A stretch of 13,371 bases of DNA from assembly GCA_041484845.1 (NCBI GenBank), contig JBGPIK010000161.1, positions 1 through 13,371 on the forward strand, given 5' to 3'. Shown piece after piece: positions 1-6,404 of the stretch. The notes below the pieces were generated by a model that saw only the letters and a list, made by a program, of their open reading frames with translations, did no database searches and was not told the DNA's origin. The translations under genes were made by a program, and so were the position numbers. This DNA comes from JBGPIK01 sp041484845. GTDB lineage: Bacteria; Desulfobacterota; Binatia; UBA9968. The number at the start of each line of letters is the position of its first letter. Positions within the stretch are counted from its first letter, which is position 1.

Positions 1-132
1 AAGAGCAAAGAGCAAAGAGCAAAGAGCAAAGAGCAAAGAGCAAAGAGCAAAGAGCAAAGAGCAAAGAGCAAAGAGCAAAGAGCAAAGAGCAAAGAGCAAA
101 GAGCAAAGAGCAAAGAGCAAAGAGCAAAGAGC
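1..132. repeat. Heptanucleotide tandem array (AAAGAGC)n
   Basis: Perfect tandem repetition of the 7-bp unit AAAGAGC. There are 18 full units at 7-132 plus six bases of another at the window edge, so the array very likely continues outside. No interruptions are seen. The array ends at GAGCTAAGCG. It is non-coding as far as can be seen. Perfect arrays of this kind usually arise by slipped-strand replication, and the copy number is likely variable. Confidence 0.97.
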
Positions 133-162
133 TAAGCGTAAATCAGCGAGTGCTTATAAAAG

Positions 163-183
163 GCTCCTTGCTCCCTGCTCCAT
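163..183. repeat. Degenerate heptads in inverted orientation
   Basis: Three consecutive 7-mers on the + strand, GCTCCTT, GCTCCCT and GCTCCAT, are the reverse-complement type of the unit in the upstream array (AAGGAGC, AGGGAGC and ATGGAGC on the minus strand). They lie 30 bp after the perfect array. Together the two blocks could pair as an imperfect stem in single-stranded DNA or RNA. Confidence 0.6.
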
Positions 184-368
184 GCGCGATGCAAAAAGGC
201 ACAGGCCCATTGCCTCGCTCTGGAGGGCTCGCCTCCCGATCGCCCGCCCGCATGAATAATTCGGGTAAGGACGCTTTCGACACCAGCCTCGTTCGCCCCG
301 TGGCGGCTTATTGGGAACCGGTGATAACCGACCGAGGTTAATTCTGACCGATCGCTTAAACAACGCTG
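184..368. other. Non-coding stretch downstream of the binding-protein gene
   Basis: No convincing gene is seen here. A short hairpin-capable sequence, GGAGG-gctcg-CCTCC, sits at 222-236. Open frames crossing this region on both strands lack a recognisable domain and a ribosome-binding site. The stretch lies 3' of the minus-strand substrate-binding protein gene. No U-tract terminator is recognisable. Confidence 0.4.
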
Positions 369-1346
369 TCAGCGTCTGGCCTTTTCGGCGAAAGTCCAAT
401 CGTAAACGGTTTGTGGTCTATGTGTGGGTTTTTCCTTGCTTCTAAACGTGCCCACGGCAATCCATTCTTCAACCACCGAATCGCTAACGGTAAGATCCGG
501 ATTAAACTGCTCGCGATAAAGCGCATAAAAGCGCTCGGCCGCAGCGCGGTCGAGTACCAATAGTTTTTGTAACAAATCGACGCCAATTTCCCGTTGACTT
601 TGGAGAAATAGAATTGCCGTTCTCAATCCTTTCAACAGCCTGACGATCTCATCAGGATCCTTATCTATTTTTCGCAGAGCCAAACTGATACCGGTGATCG
701 GGATTTTGACCAACTCCGACAGCTCGGCCACCGACATGAGCGTTTTAAGTCCCCTCTGTTCCGCTTTGTATTCAAATGGGCTATTCACAACGGTCGCGTC
801 TACGGAGCCGCCGAGGAGCGCAGCAAAACGCGCGTCAGGGCTACCGCTAATGGCTGCAAGGGTTACGTCTTTGTTCGGGTCCAACCCACTGCGGCTCAGA
901 GCCGTGAAGACGGCGTAGTCGGCTGAGCTCCCGAACGAATTAATTGCGATCCGTTTGCCCTTGAGCGCCTTTAGGTTTTCAATTTCCGGCTTTGAGATAA
1001 TAGCGTAGCCGCTGGAGCGCGTTACCGCAGCGACAATCTTGACGGGGATGCCGCGCATGGCCGCGCCTGCTATTGAAGGAACAATCGTAATGTAATCGAG
1101 CTCGCCGTTTAGGAGAGCGGTTAGCATGAGGTTTGTTCCCTGGAACTGAATGAACCTTGCTCTTAGACCCTCTTTCTCCCAAAAACCACGTTCAGCAGCT
1201 ACCCGAAACGGTAGCGATGTCCAGTTTGAACCGCTGGTCCAGCCGATACTAATTACTTTGGGTTCAGTGGCCGGGACCTCGGAAACCCGAAAGCCGATCA
1301 ATACAAGGCACAAGACGTATCCAAGGAAATAAAACTTGAGCGTCAT
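369..1346 (-). CDS. ABC transporter substrate-binding protein, NMT1/SsuA-like
   Basis: A 325-aa protein, typical length for periplasmic binding proteins of the NMT1/THI5 and SsuA/TauA type, which present small organic substrates (sulfonates, pyrimidine precursors, aromatic compounds) to an ABC importer. Residues 1 to about 27 form a Sec signal peptide: Lys4, a hydrophobic core with FLGYVLCLVLIG, then VPATEP. Mature features are an early strand with IGWTSGSNW, the family-typical FWEKEGL at about 55-61, NGELDYI at 80-86, LKGKRIAINSFGSS at 128-141 (the ligand-loop region), and a C-terminal VYDWTFAEKARR of the kind ending many homologues. ATG at 1346 is preceded by GGAGGG at 8-nt spacing, which fixes the start. 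No permease or ATPase gene lies next to it, so it is an orphan here. Substrate cannot be inferred. Family assignment is firm, ligand unknown. Confidence 0.88.
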   Translation of the reverse strand: MTLKFYFLGYVLCLVLIGFRVSEVPATEPKVISIGWTSGSNWTSLPFRVAAERGFWEKEGLRARFIQFQGTNLMLTALLNGELDYITIVPSIAGAAMRGIPVKIVAAVTRSSGYAIISKPEIENLKALKGKRIAINSFGSSADYAVFTALSRSGLDPNKDVTLAAISGSPDARFAALLGGSVDATVVNSPFEYKAEQRGLKTLMSVAELSELVKIPITGISLALRKIDKDPDEIVRLLKGLRTAILFLQSQREIGVDLLQKLLVLDRAAAERFYALYREQFNPDLTVSDSVVEEWIAVGTFRSKEKPTHRPQTVYDWTFAEKARR

Positions 1347-1411
1347 CTCTTTTCCCTCCGAATCGAAAGAAGACTTAAGACCACGGCAGTTGACGCGACA
1401 TTAGCCTCAGG

Positions 1412-1429
1412 CCGTCATTCCCGTCATTC
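1412..1429. repeat. Two tandem 9-bp units (CCGTCATTC)
   Basis: CCGTCATTC occurs twice head to tail in the divergent intergenic region between the binding-protein gene and the M16 peptidase genes. Similar GTCATTCCCG strings are common in dispersed intergenic repeats of many bacteria. No full palindrome is visible here, so this may be a remnant. Confidence 0.5.
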
Positions 1430-1581
1430 CATGAACTGCGTGGCGTACCCTTTTGATCATAATAAAACTCATGAAATTTTCCTAATCGATTCAGTTCGGT
1501 TATGCACCATAGTGATCTCTTCGCGTCCGTGCAGCGGGTATCCGGCTGTTTAAGTCAAATGCCGTCGCGAAGCAATGCCCT

Positions 1582-1609
1582 TTCACCTTATGTACGCAAA
1601 CGTTAATAT
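1582..1609 (+). promoter_or_regulatory. Candidate sigma70-type promoter for the M16 pair
   Basis: TTCACC (1582-1587) and TAATAT (1604-1609) are separated by 16 nt, just upstream of the strong ribosome-binding site of the first M16 gene. They would give a short leader of about 20-25 nt. The match to consensus is moderate, and the AT-rich intergenic region offers other possibilities. It lies in the 292-bp divergent gap shared with the binding-protein gene, for which no clear promoter was found. Confidence 0.3.
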
Positions 1610-1627
1610 AGTTACAGAAACGGAAGT

Positions 1628-1633
1628 AGGAGG
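1628..1633 (+). promoter_or_regulatory. Shine-Dalgarno AGGAGG fixing a TTG start
   Basis: A perfect AGGAGG sits 5 nt before TTG at 1639. The ATG directly after it (1634-1636) reads ATG GAT TGA and stops after two codons, and it has no spacing to the SD. TTG is therefore the likely start of the peptidase. Confidence 0.75.
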
Positions 1634-1638
1634 ATGGA

Positions 1639-3039
1639 TTGACTAAAGCGGGAATCGTGTTGGTCGGATTTTTGGCACTCGTAGCCGTTCCAGCCAGGGC
1701 GCAGCTCGAACAGGGCATGTCGGCGAGCGAAAATAGCGTCGCCAGACCGCAGCCCTTTAAGGTTCGATTTCAAGAATTCACGTTGAAAAATGGGCTACGC
1801 GTTATCGTGTCGGAAGATCATAGCGCGCCAACCTACTCAATTTGTGTCACCTACAGTGTGGGTTCACGCGACGAGCGTCCAGGGCGCACGGGCTTTGCTC
1901 ACTTGTTCGAACACATGATGTTCCAGGGATCGGAAAACGTCGGCAAAGGCGAACATTTTATTCTGGTGCTCAACAACGGCGGCAGTGCTAATGGCACGAC
2001 GAACGCGGATCGAACTAACTACTTTCAGACCTTGCCGGCAAACCAATTGGAACTCGGATTGTTCTTAGAGGCCGACCGGATGCGCTCGCTGAATATCAAT
2101 CAAGCCAACTTTGATAATCAACGTCAGACGGTGCAGGAGGAGCGCCGGCAAAATTACGACAACCGCGCCTACGGGAAAAGCTACGAAGCTGTTATCCAAA
2201 CCGCTTACGACAATTTCGCTTACCAGCACTCTACCATTGGATCGATGGAAGACTTGAAGGCTGCGACGCTCGAAGACGCGGCGGATTTTTTTCGCACGTA
2301 TTATGCGCCCAATAACGCGGTGCTGTCGTTGGTGGGGGACTTCAACGCTGAAGCCGCATTAACGTTGATTAAAAAATACTTCGAACCTATTCCACCACAC
2401 TCGCCGCCACCCGCGGTTGATTTAAACGAACCTGAACAAAAGTCGGAGCGGCGAAAGACGCTCGAAGATGCCTTTGCGCAATCGCCGCGCCTTGACATCG
2501 TCTATAAGGTTCCCCCGGGAAACACCGCGGACTTTTATGCGCTTGAGGTTTTGGGGAGCGTGCTGTCCTCCGGGCTATCCGCGCGGCTCTATCAAAGTCT
2601 TGTCAAAGAAAAAGAATTAGCGATGAGTGTCTCGGCAGGGCCTGACGAGAGGAGGGGGGCGTCGCTGTATTGGATCTCGGTGGTGGCGCGACCGGGGGTT
2701 AATCTTTCTGAGCTCGAAGCCATGGTGTACAAAGATCTAGAGGAAATTAAGACCCAACCCGTAGCCGATTGGGAACTGGATAAAGTCAGGCTGCAACTGC
2801 GACGCGAGCATGCCCAAAGTCTTTACAGCACCCGTAGCCGCGCCAATGCCCTCGGCCATTACGGTGTCTACTATGGTGAGCCCGACCTCATCAATCAAAT
2901 CGAGGAAAAAATGAACCAAGTTACCAAGGCAGACCTGCAGCGCGTCGCGATGACTTACCTGAAACAGATCAACCGAACGGTGGTGACGACGCTACCTGCA
3001 GGAAAAACTCCCGCTCGCACGGATAGCTCGCTTCGATGA
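1639..3039 (+). CDS. Secreted M16 zinc metallopeptidase, catalytic subunit
   Basis: A 466-aa M16 (pitrilysin/processing-peptidase) family protein that cleaves peptides with a zinc-activated water. A signal peptide at residues 1-21 has a hydrophobic core and an Ala-Arg-Ala cleavage site before Gln22, so the enzyme should act in the periplasm or outside the cell. The inverted zinc motif HxxEH is HLFEH at residues 88-92, in the context FAHLFEHMMFQGS. Glu167/Glu168 in TVQEERR lie at the expected distance of about 76 residues for the third zinc ligand. The N-terminal LKNGLRVIVSEDH and the later APNNAVLSLVGDF are family hallmarks. The start codon is TTG, chosen because of AGGAGG 5 nt upstream. Its stop overlaps the start of the next gene by 4 bp (ATGA), indicating translational coupling. 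Length of about 450 aa is normal for the two-subunit M16B type. Natural substrate unknown. Confidence 0.93.
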   Translation: MTKAGIVLVGFLALVAVPARAQLEQGMSASENSVARPQPFKVRFQEFTLKNGLRVIVSEDHSAPTYSICVTYSVGSRDERPGRTGFAHLFEHMMFQGSENVGKGEHFILVLNNGGSANGTTNADRTNYFQTLPANQLELGLFLEADRMRSLNINQANFDNQRQTVQEERRQNYDNRAYGKSYEAVIQTAYDNFAYQHSTIGSMEDLKAATLEDAADFFRTYYAPNNAVLSLVGDFNAEAALTLIKKYFEPIPPHSPPPAVDLNEPEQKSERRKTLEDAFAQSPRLDIVYKVPPGNTADFYALEVLGSVLSSGLSARLYQSLVKEKELAMSVSAGPDERRGASLYWISVVARPGVNLSELEAMVYKDLEEIKTQPVADWELDKVRLQLRREHAQSLYSTRSRANALGHYGVYYGEPDLINQIEEKMNQVTKADLQRVAMTYLKQINRTVVTTLPAGKTPARTDSSLR

Positions 3040-4568
3040 AACGGATCCGATCTCATAGCCGCTATTCGATTCTTTTCCTCTCATGTTGCGTTGCCGTGTG
3101 GGCGTTCACCGCCGTTCGGCTGACGATCGGCCCCCGCTTGGTCTATGGCCAGGAATCGGCTTTGAGCGCGCCTGTAAGTAAGGTCGATCGCAAAAACAGA
3201 GCGCCCATCTCCGGCGATATTCTCCGCGTGATCATTCCCAGCCCAATTGAAACGACGCTGAAAAATGGGCTGAGAGTTCTGATATTGGAAGACCATCGGT
3301 TTCCAACCGTCTCTCTTCAGCTTCATATCGGAGGCGCCGGGGCGCTCTTTGAACCGGCAACCCTGCCCGGATTGGCCAACGCAACGGCGCAAATGCTGCG
3401 GGAGGGAACGAAGACGCGAACGAGCAAGCAAATCGCTGAGGAAATCGAGCGGCTCGGCGCCACGGTCGGCGCGGTTTCAGGATTTGGCTCCACGGATGCC
3501 GTGCTCAGCGCTTCGGGTTTGAGCGAAAACTTTGATGCTTGGTTTTTGCTTACCGTGGACGTGCTATTAAATCCTACGTTTCCTGCCGAAGAATTGGCCA
3601 AACTCAAACAGCGGCTGCAGGCGCAATTGCGCCAACAACGGTCGGCGCCAAACTTTTTAGTCCGGGAACGTTTCAATCGCGCGGTTTTTGGTAATCATCC
3701 GGCCGCTGTCATCTCGGCAACCCCGCAATCCGTAGACGCCTTTACACCGGAGATCTTAATGAAATGGCATCGCGAGTCTTACGCCCCGCAAAATGCAATA
3801 TTGGCGATTGCCGGCGATGTACGCGCAACCCAACTCGTCCCAAAGCTCGATCAAGGGTTTGCGCATTGGCACGAGAACAGCTTGAAACAGACGTTGCCCT
3901 CGAATCCGGTTCCACTCGATGGACGGAAGGTCTATCTCGTTGACCGCCCCGACTCCGTGCAAACCACCATCGCTTTGGGCAATATTGCCATCGACCGGCG
4001 CAGTTCGGATTATCTTCCGATGGTGGTCCTGAACCATGTACTCGGGGGTGGGCCAGCGGCGCGGCTGTTTCTGAACCTGCGCGAGGAAAAGGGCTACACC
4101 TATGGTGTCTATAGTGATTTTACCGCCGTCCAATATCCGGGGCCGTGGAGCGCGGGCGGCTCGACGCGCACAGAGGCGACCGCCAATGCCCTGACGGAGT
4201 TTTTCAACGAGATCCGGCGCATCCGCGATGAGAAGGTTAGTGAAACTGAACTAGCGGCGGCCCGCAGAGCCATCACCGCCAGCTTTGCTCTTTCGCTTGA
4301 ACAGCCGTCACGCATACTTAATTTTGCTGTCACGCGGAAAATTTACGGATTGCCGGATGATTATTGGCAAACCTACCCCGCCAAGATCTTCTTGGTATCC
4401 GCAGATGATGTACAACGCGTTGCGCGCAAATACCTTAACCCCGATAAGATGCAGCTTGTTGCAGCCGGTGACGGGCGCAAGATTCGAGCGGCTCTGGAAA
4501 AATACGGATCTGTGGAAATGTATGATAGTAATGGCAACCCCGCTCCGGTTTCACGAGATCAGCCATAA
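3036..4568 (+). CDS. M16 family protein, non-catalytic partner subunit
   Basis: A 510-aa M16 protein with a basic N-terminus and hydrophobic segment (residues about 10-38, ending VYG before Gln39), consistent with export. The N-terminal strand LKNGLRVLILEDH at about residues 75-87 matches the family. At the position of the zinc motif it reads ANATAQM (114-120), so both His and the Glu are replaced (Asn115, Ala118, Gln119) and it should be proteolytically inactive. It keeps the C-terminal half hallmark LREEKGYTYGVYS (348-360), which in paired M16B enzymes helps bind substrate. Start ATG overlaps the previous stop by 4 bp. Together the two genes fit the known arrangement of an active subunit followed by an inactive one forming a clamshell heterodimer. 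The inactive state is seen in the sequence; the pairing is inferred. Confidence 0.92.
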   Translation: MKRIRSHSRYSILFLSCCVAVWAFTAVRLTIGPRLVYGQESALSAPVSKVDRKNRAPISGDILRVIIPSPIETTLKNGLRVLILEDHRFPTVSLQLHIGGAGALFEPATLPGLANATAQMLREGTKTRTSKQIAEEIERLGATVGAVSGFGSTDAVLSASGLSENFDAWFLLTVDVLLNPTFPAEELAKLKQRLQAQLRQQRSAPNFLVRERFNRAVFGNHPAAVISATPQSVDAFTPEILMKWHRESYAPQNAILAIAGDVRATQLVPKLDQGFAHWHENSLKQTLPSNPVPLDGRKVYLVDRPDSVQTTIALGNIAIDRRSSDYLPMVVLNHVLGGGPAARLFLNLREEKGYTYGVYSDFTAVQYPGPWSAGGSTRTEATANALTEFFNEIRRIRDEKVSETELAAARRAITASFALSLEQPSRILNFAVTRKIYGLPDDYWQTYPAKIFLVSADDVQRVARKYLNPDKMQLVAAGDGRKIRAALEKYGSVEMYDSNGNPAPVSRDQP

Positions 4569-4649
4569 GTTCAAGGCTAACAATTGGCGTTGAGTTCTCA
4601 GCCGACATAGCCAATCGCCGGGGCTATCGAGTCTGGTTTGCCTTGGCAT
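4551..4649 (-). pseudogene. 5' remnant of a RAYT transposase gene
   Basis: ATG at 4649 starts MPRQTRLDSPG, nearly identical to the first 11 residues of the RAYT at 4702-5097 (MPRQARLDSPG). Similarity stops abruptly at 4618, after which the frame reads unrelated sequence and ends at 4551 inside the end of the M16 gene. Only the leader and first codons of a transposase survive, so this is the broken start of a second copy. The breakpoint is about 50 bp after the M16 stop codon. Confidence 0.75.
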
Positions 4650-4715
4650 AGGTGCGTCCCTGTAGCGTTCTAGCCTAATTTATCCAAGTTTGTCCAGCTA
4701 GTCAACAGCGTCCCC
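4618..4715 (-). repeat. 98-bp direct repeat, copy A (RAYT 5' end)
   Basis: Matches 5066-5163 over 98 bp without gaps, with 6 mismatches by eye (about 94% identity), offset exactly 448 bp. It contains the RAYT leader (minus strand: GGGGACGCTGTTGAC to the ATG) and the first codons. It supplies the stop codon that ends the truncated RAYT at 4702. Confidence 0.92.
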
Positions 4716-5097
4716 GATCCCGCAGTGGATTTAGATGGATGTAGCGCACCAGTTCGGTAAAATAACTGTCGCCCTCGCATACGATCGATTTGTACCGGTT
4801 TTGAAAAAGATGCCCATGACGACGATGGCGCCGGTTGTAGCTCACCGCGTAACCGGTCAAAAGTCGCCGCATGAATGTCGCCAACCCCAAAGGTCCGCTG
4901 CAAACAAGCAGATGAGCATGGTTGCTCATTAACGCCCAGGCATACACCAGCGTCTGCGTTTCCTCGGCCAATGCCCCCAATCGCTGCACAAACTCCCTGC
5001 GATCCTGATCGTCATTGACGATCCGCCGCTGTTCTATCCCACGGATCATCACATGGTGCAGGGTCCCGGGGCTATCGAGTCTGGCTTGCCTTGGCAT
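4702..5097 (-). pseudogene. REP-associated tyrosine transposase, C-terminally truncated
   Basis: A 131-aa protein with the Y1/RAYT transposase fold, a single-strand nuclease related to IS200/IS605 TnpA that acts on REP-like hairpins. Visible hallmarks are an HUH motif H60-A61-H62 in MSNHAHLLV, candidate catalytic tyrosines Tyr83 and Tyr87 in GYAVSYNRRH, then HGHLFQNRYKS and YIHLNPLR. RAYTs normally continue well beyond HLNPLR. Here the frame instead runs into copy A of the 98-bp repeat and stops as DRGRC. I chose ATG at 5097 because it is preceded by AGGGA at 7-nt spacing and matches the usual MPRQ/MTRP beginning. An in-frame ATG at 5127 lies upstream with a poorer ribosome site. The catalytic residues remain, so partial activity cannot be excluded, but loss of the C-terminal part makes it probably defective. 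Confidence 0.85.
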
Positions 5098-5163
5098 AGC
5101 TGCGTCCCTGTAGCGTTCCAGTCTCATTTATCCAAGTTTGTCCAGTTAGTCAACAGCGTCCCC
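5066..5163 (-). repeat. 98-bp direct repeat, copy B (RAYT 5' end)
   Basis: Partner of the 98-bp repeat at 4618-4715. This copy carries the leader, ribosome-binding site and first codons of the truncated RAYT. Its outer edge (GGGGACGCTGTTGAC on the minus strand, ending at 5163) is where the unrelated signal-peptide ORF is interrupted. That edge is therefore a probable element end. Confidence 0.92.
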
Positions 5164-5260
5164 AACTCCACCTCAAATCTGGGCCGCTGCAGTTAGTAAG
5201 ACTCAGACACATAAGCGCAATAGCGCTGAATGCATTAGCGAGGAAAACTACCTTGCCCAT
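5150..5260 (-). pseudogene. Truncated exported (lipo)protein fragment
   Basis: ATG at 5260 opens a 36-codon frame that reads as a signal peptide: MGK, then a hydrophobic run including VVFLANAFSAIALMCLSL, then TNCSGPDLR. Cys24 could be a lipobox cysteine, although LTNC is not a canonical lipobox because Asn sits at -1. The frame then enters the end of the RAYT element at 5163 and terminates as WGRC-stop within it. It looks like the N-terminus of an exported protein cut off by insertion of the element. The rest of the gene is not found on the other side at 4569-4617. A chance frame is possible, since the ribosome site is only a G-run at 10-nt spacing. Confidence 0.4.
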
Positions 5261-5316
5261 GGCGCACTAACCCCCGTAGCAGGCTGCGTCGCTGGATAAA
5301 AATTGATGCGAGCGTG

Positions 5317-5330
5317 GACCCGAAAGGGTC
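5317..5330. repeat. Perfect hairpin GACCC-gaaa-GGGTC at a RAYT element end
   Basis: A 5-bp stem with a GAAA loop lies directly 3' of the stop codon of the 327-aa RAYT. Its right arm overlaps the first bases of the 13-bp inverted repeat. Y1 transposases recognise hairpins near element ends, so this is a candidate recognition structure. It has no U-tract, so it is not an obvious terminator. Confidence 0.5.
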
Positions 5331-6372
5331 AAATCTTTATCTGTGAAGTAAGCCATCCTCTACTTCTGACGCGGCCTTCGCCAGCGCTTTGTTCTTCCGC
5401 ACTTTCTCCCGTAGCCGCTTTCGCTCCAGGCTCACCGTTGTGTAGTCGAGCCCTCCCAACGCTTTGCCAATCTCCGCTTGGCTGATCGCCCCGTGCCGGT
5501 ACATCATCTCCATCGCCACCGCTCGCGCGTCGCGCTCTGCCGGGCGTCTGCCCGTTATCTGCCTCTCCTTCACACCAAACTGCCTCGCCACTGCCCGCAG
5601 CACCACTTCCGGCCGCGCCGCCCTCAGTTCTCGAATCGACGGTTGCTCACGCTTGCCCCCTTCTTCCGTTATCCTCCTCTTGACCCGCTCGATGAAGGTC
5701 TCCTCCCCCAAAACTACTTGCCCGCTCACCTCCTCCCACGGCGTGCCGTATCCCGTCCGTATCCCCTCGACAATATAGTCAGTATATTTCTTGCGACTGC
5801 CACCCACCTGCCCCAGCACCATTGCGTAGTGAATCCACGGTTGCTTTCTGCCCGATCTTAAGTACCCCGCCAGGCTACTCCACCCATACCCTTGCAAATA
5901 CCGAATCTGTTCGCCGATTCCTCTTCCTCGATACGGGTGAACTCGCACCGGGTTTAAGTGAACGTAGCGACTGAGCTCCAATAAATAGCTGTCCTGGTCG
6001 ATCAGTATCGCCTTATATCTGCCCTGATAGAGGTGGCCAACTCGATGATGGCGCCGATTATAGGCCGCCGTGTAACTGATATTAAAATGTCTCATGAACT
6101 CTGACAGATTGCCCTTCGGCGTAGACACCATCAAATGAAAATGATTGGTCATTAAAACGTAGGCGTGAAGCTCAACCTGGTAATTGGCCAGCGAGCCTTG
6201 CAGTTTCTCCAAAAATACCGAACGGTCCCGATCGTCCTTAAAGATCGCCTTGCGTTCGTTGCCACGGCAGGTGACGTGATAGTGACCACCTGGAATCAAA
6301 ATTCGTAACGGTCGAGTCATGCCGCTTTCGTACCATTGCGTGAGACGATATTCAATAGCAAAGATTTGACCC
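5326..6372 (-). mobile_element. RAYT element with 13-bp terminal inverted repeats
   Basis: GGGTCAAATCTTT at 5326-5338 and its exact reverse complement AAAGATTTGACCC at 6360-6372 bracket the intact RAYT gene, about 1.05 kb in total. The right end is followed by a second partial copy of the end sequence in an 18-bp duplication, and by a fragment of an RHS gene. Classical IS200/IS605 elements lack terminal inverted repeats, so the unit boundaries are inferred from the repeat, not proven. Confidence 0.6.
5337..6320 (-). CDS. REP-associated tyrosine transposase, intact
   Basis: A 327-aa RAYT with the complete Y1 transposase domain at about residues 8-130. It has the HUH motif H60-F61-H62 in MTNHFHLMV, tyrosines Tyr83/Tyr87 in ISYTAAYNRRH (one should be the nucleophile), RVGHLYQGRYKAIL, and RYVHLNPVR. 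Beyond it lies a middle region including YGWSSLAGYL and a C-terminal DNA-binding region (about 240-327) with HGAISQAEIGKALGGLDYTTVS, which resembles the helix-turn-helix found at the end of DnaA and in long RAYTs. ATG at 6320 starts MTRPLRI, the usual RAYT beginning; the upstream GAAAG is a weak ribosome site, consistent with low expression. It is divergent from the truncated RAYT nearby (the two share motifs, not overall sequence), so it belongs to a separate subgroup. Function in transposition or REP dispersal is known for the family only. Confidence 0.92.
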   Translation of the reverse strand: MTRPLRILIPGGHYHVTCRGNERKAIFKDDRDRSVFLEKLQGSLANYQVELHAYVLMTNHFHLMVSTPKGNLSEFMRHFNISYTAAYNRRHHRVGHLYQGRYKAILIDQDSYLLELSRYVHLNPVRVHPYRGRGIGEQIRYLQGYGWSSLAGYLRSGRKQPWIHYAMVLGQVGGSRKKYTDYIVEGIRTGYGTPWEEVSGQVVLGEETFIERVKRRITEEGGKREQPSIRELRAARPEVVLRAVARQFGVKERQITGRRPAERDARAVAMEMMYRHGAISQAEIGKALGGLDYTTVSLERKRLREKVRKNKALAKAASEVEDGLLHR

Positions 6373-6402
6373 CAAGTGGCTTTTTGACCCCAAGTGGCTT
6401 TT
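6365..6402. repeat. Tandem 18-bp duplication at RAYT right end
   Basis: GACCCCAAGTGGCTTTTT at 6368-6385 is repeated at 6386-6403 with a single difference at the last base. The first unit overlaps the RAYT terminal repeat (TTTGACCCC). It is probably a footprint of repeated insertion or excision, or of slippage at the element end. Confidence 0.85.
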
Positions 6403-6404
6403 CT

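Noticed and set aside
1..132. Possible CRISPR or replication-origin iterons
   Set aside because: The unit is only 7 bp with no spacers, and no replication or Cas gene is nearby. It is a simple tandem repeat.
154..399. 81-aa minus-strand open frame overlapping the end of the binding-protein gene
   Set aside because: It overlaps a well-supported gene in another frame and runs into the degenerate heptads. It has no recognisable domain or ribosome site.
3045..3100. Lipoprotein signal in the second M16 subunit
   Set aside because: The cysteines in LFLSCC are not in a proper lipobox, since the -3 and -1 positions do not fit. An ordinary signal peptide or anchor is more likely.
3081..3676. Long minus-strand frames inside the second M16 gene
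   Set aside because: They are antisense to a clear M16 protein with family motifs, and their amino-acid content is typical of shadow frames.
4574..4616. Terminator after the M16 operon (ATTGGC ... GCCAAT)
   Set aside because: The 6-bp arms enclose a long loop and no T-run follows, so it is not a convincing intrinsic terminator.
5464..5861. Plus-strand frames of more than 100 aa opposite the intact RAYT
   Set aside because: They are shadows of the RAYT coding strand, rich in Pro, Arg and His and without any family likeness.
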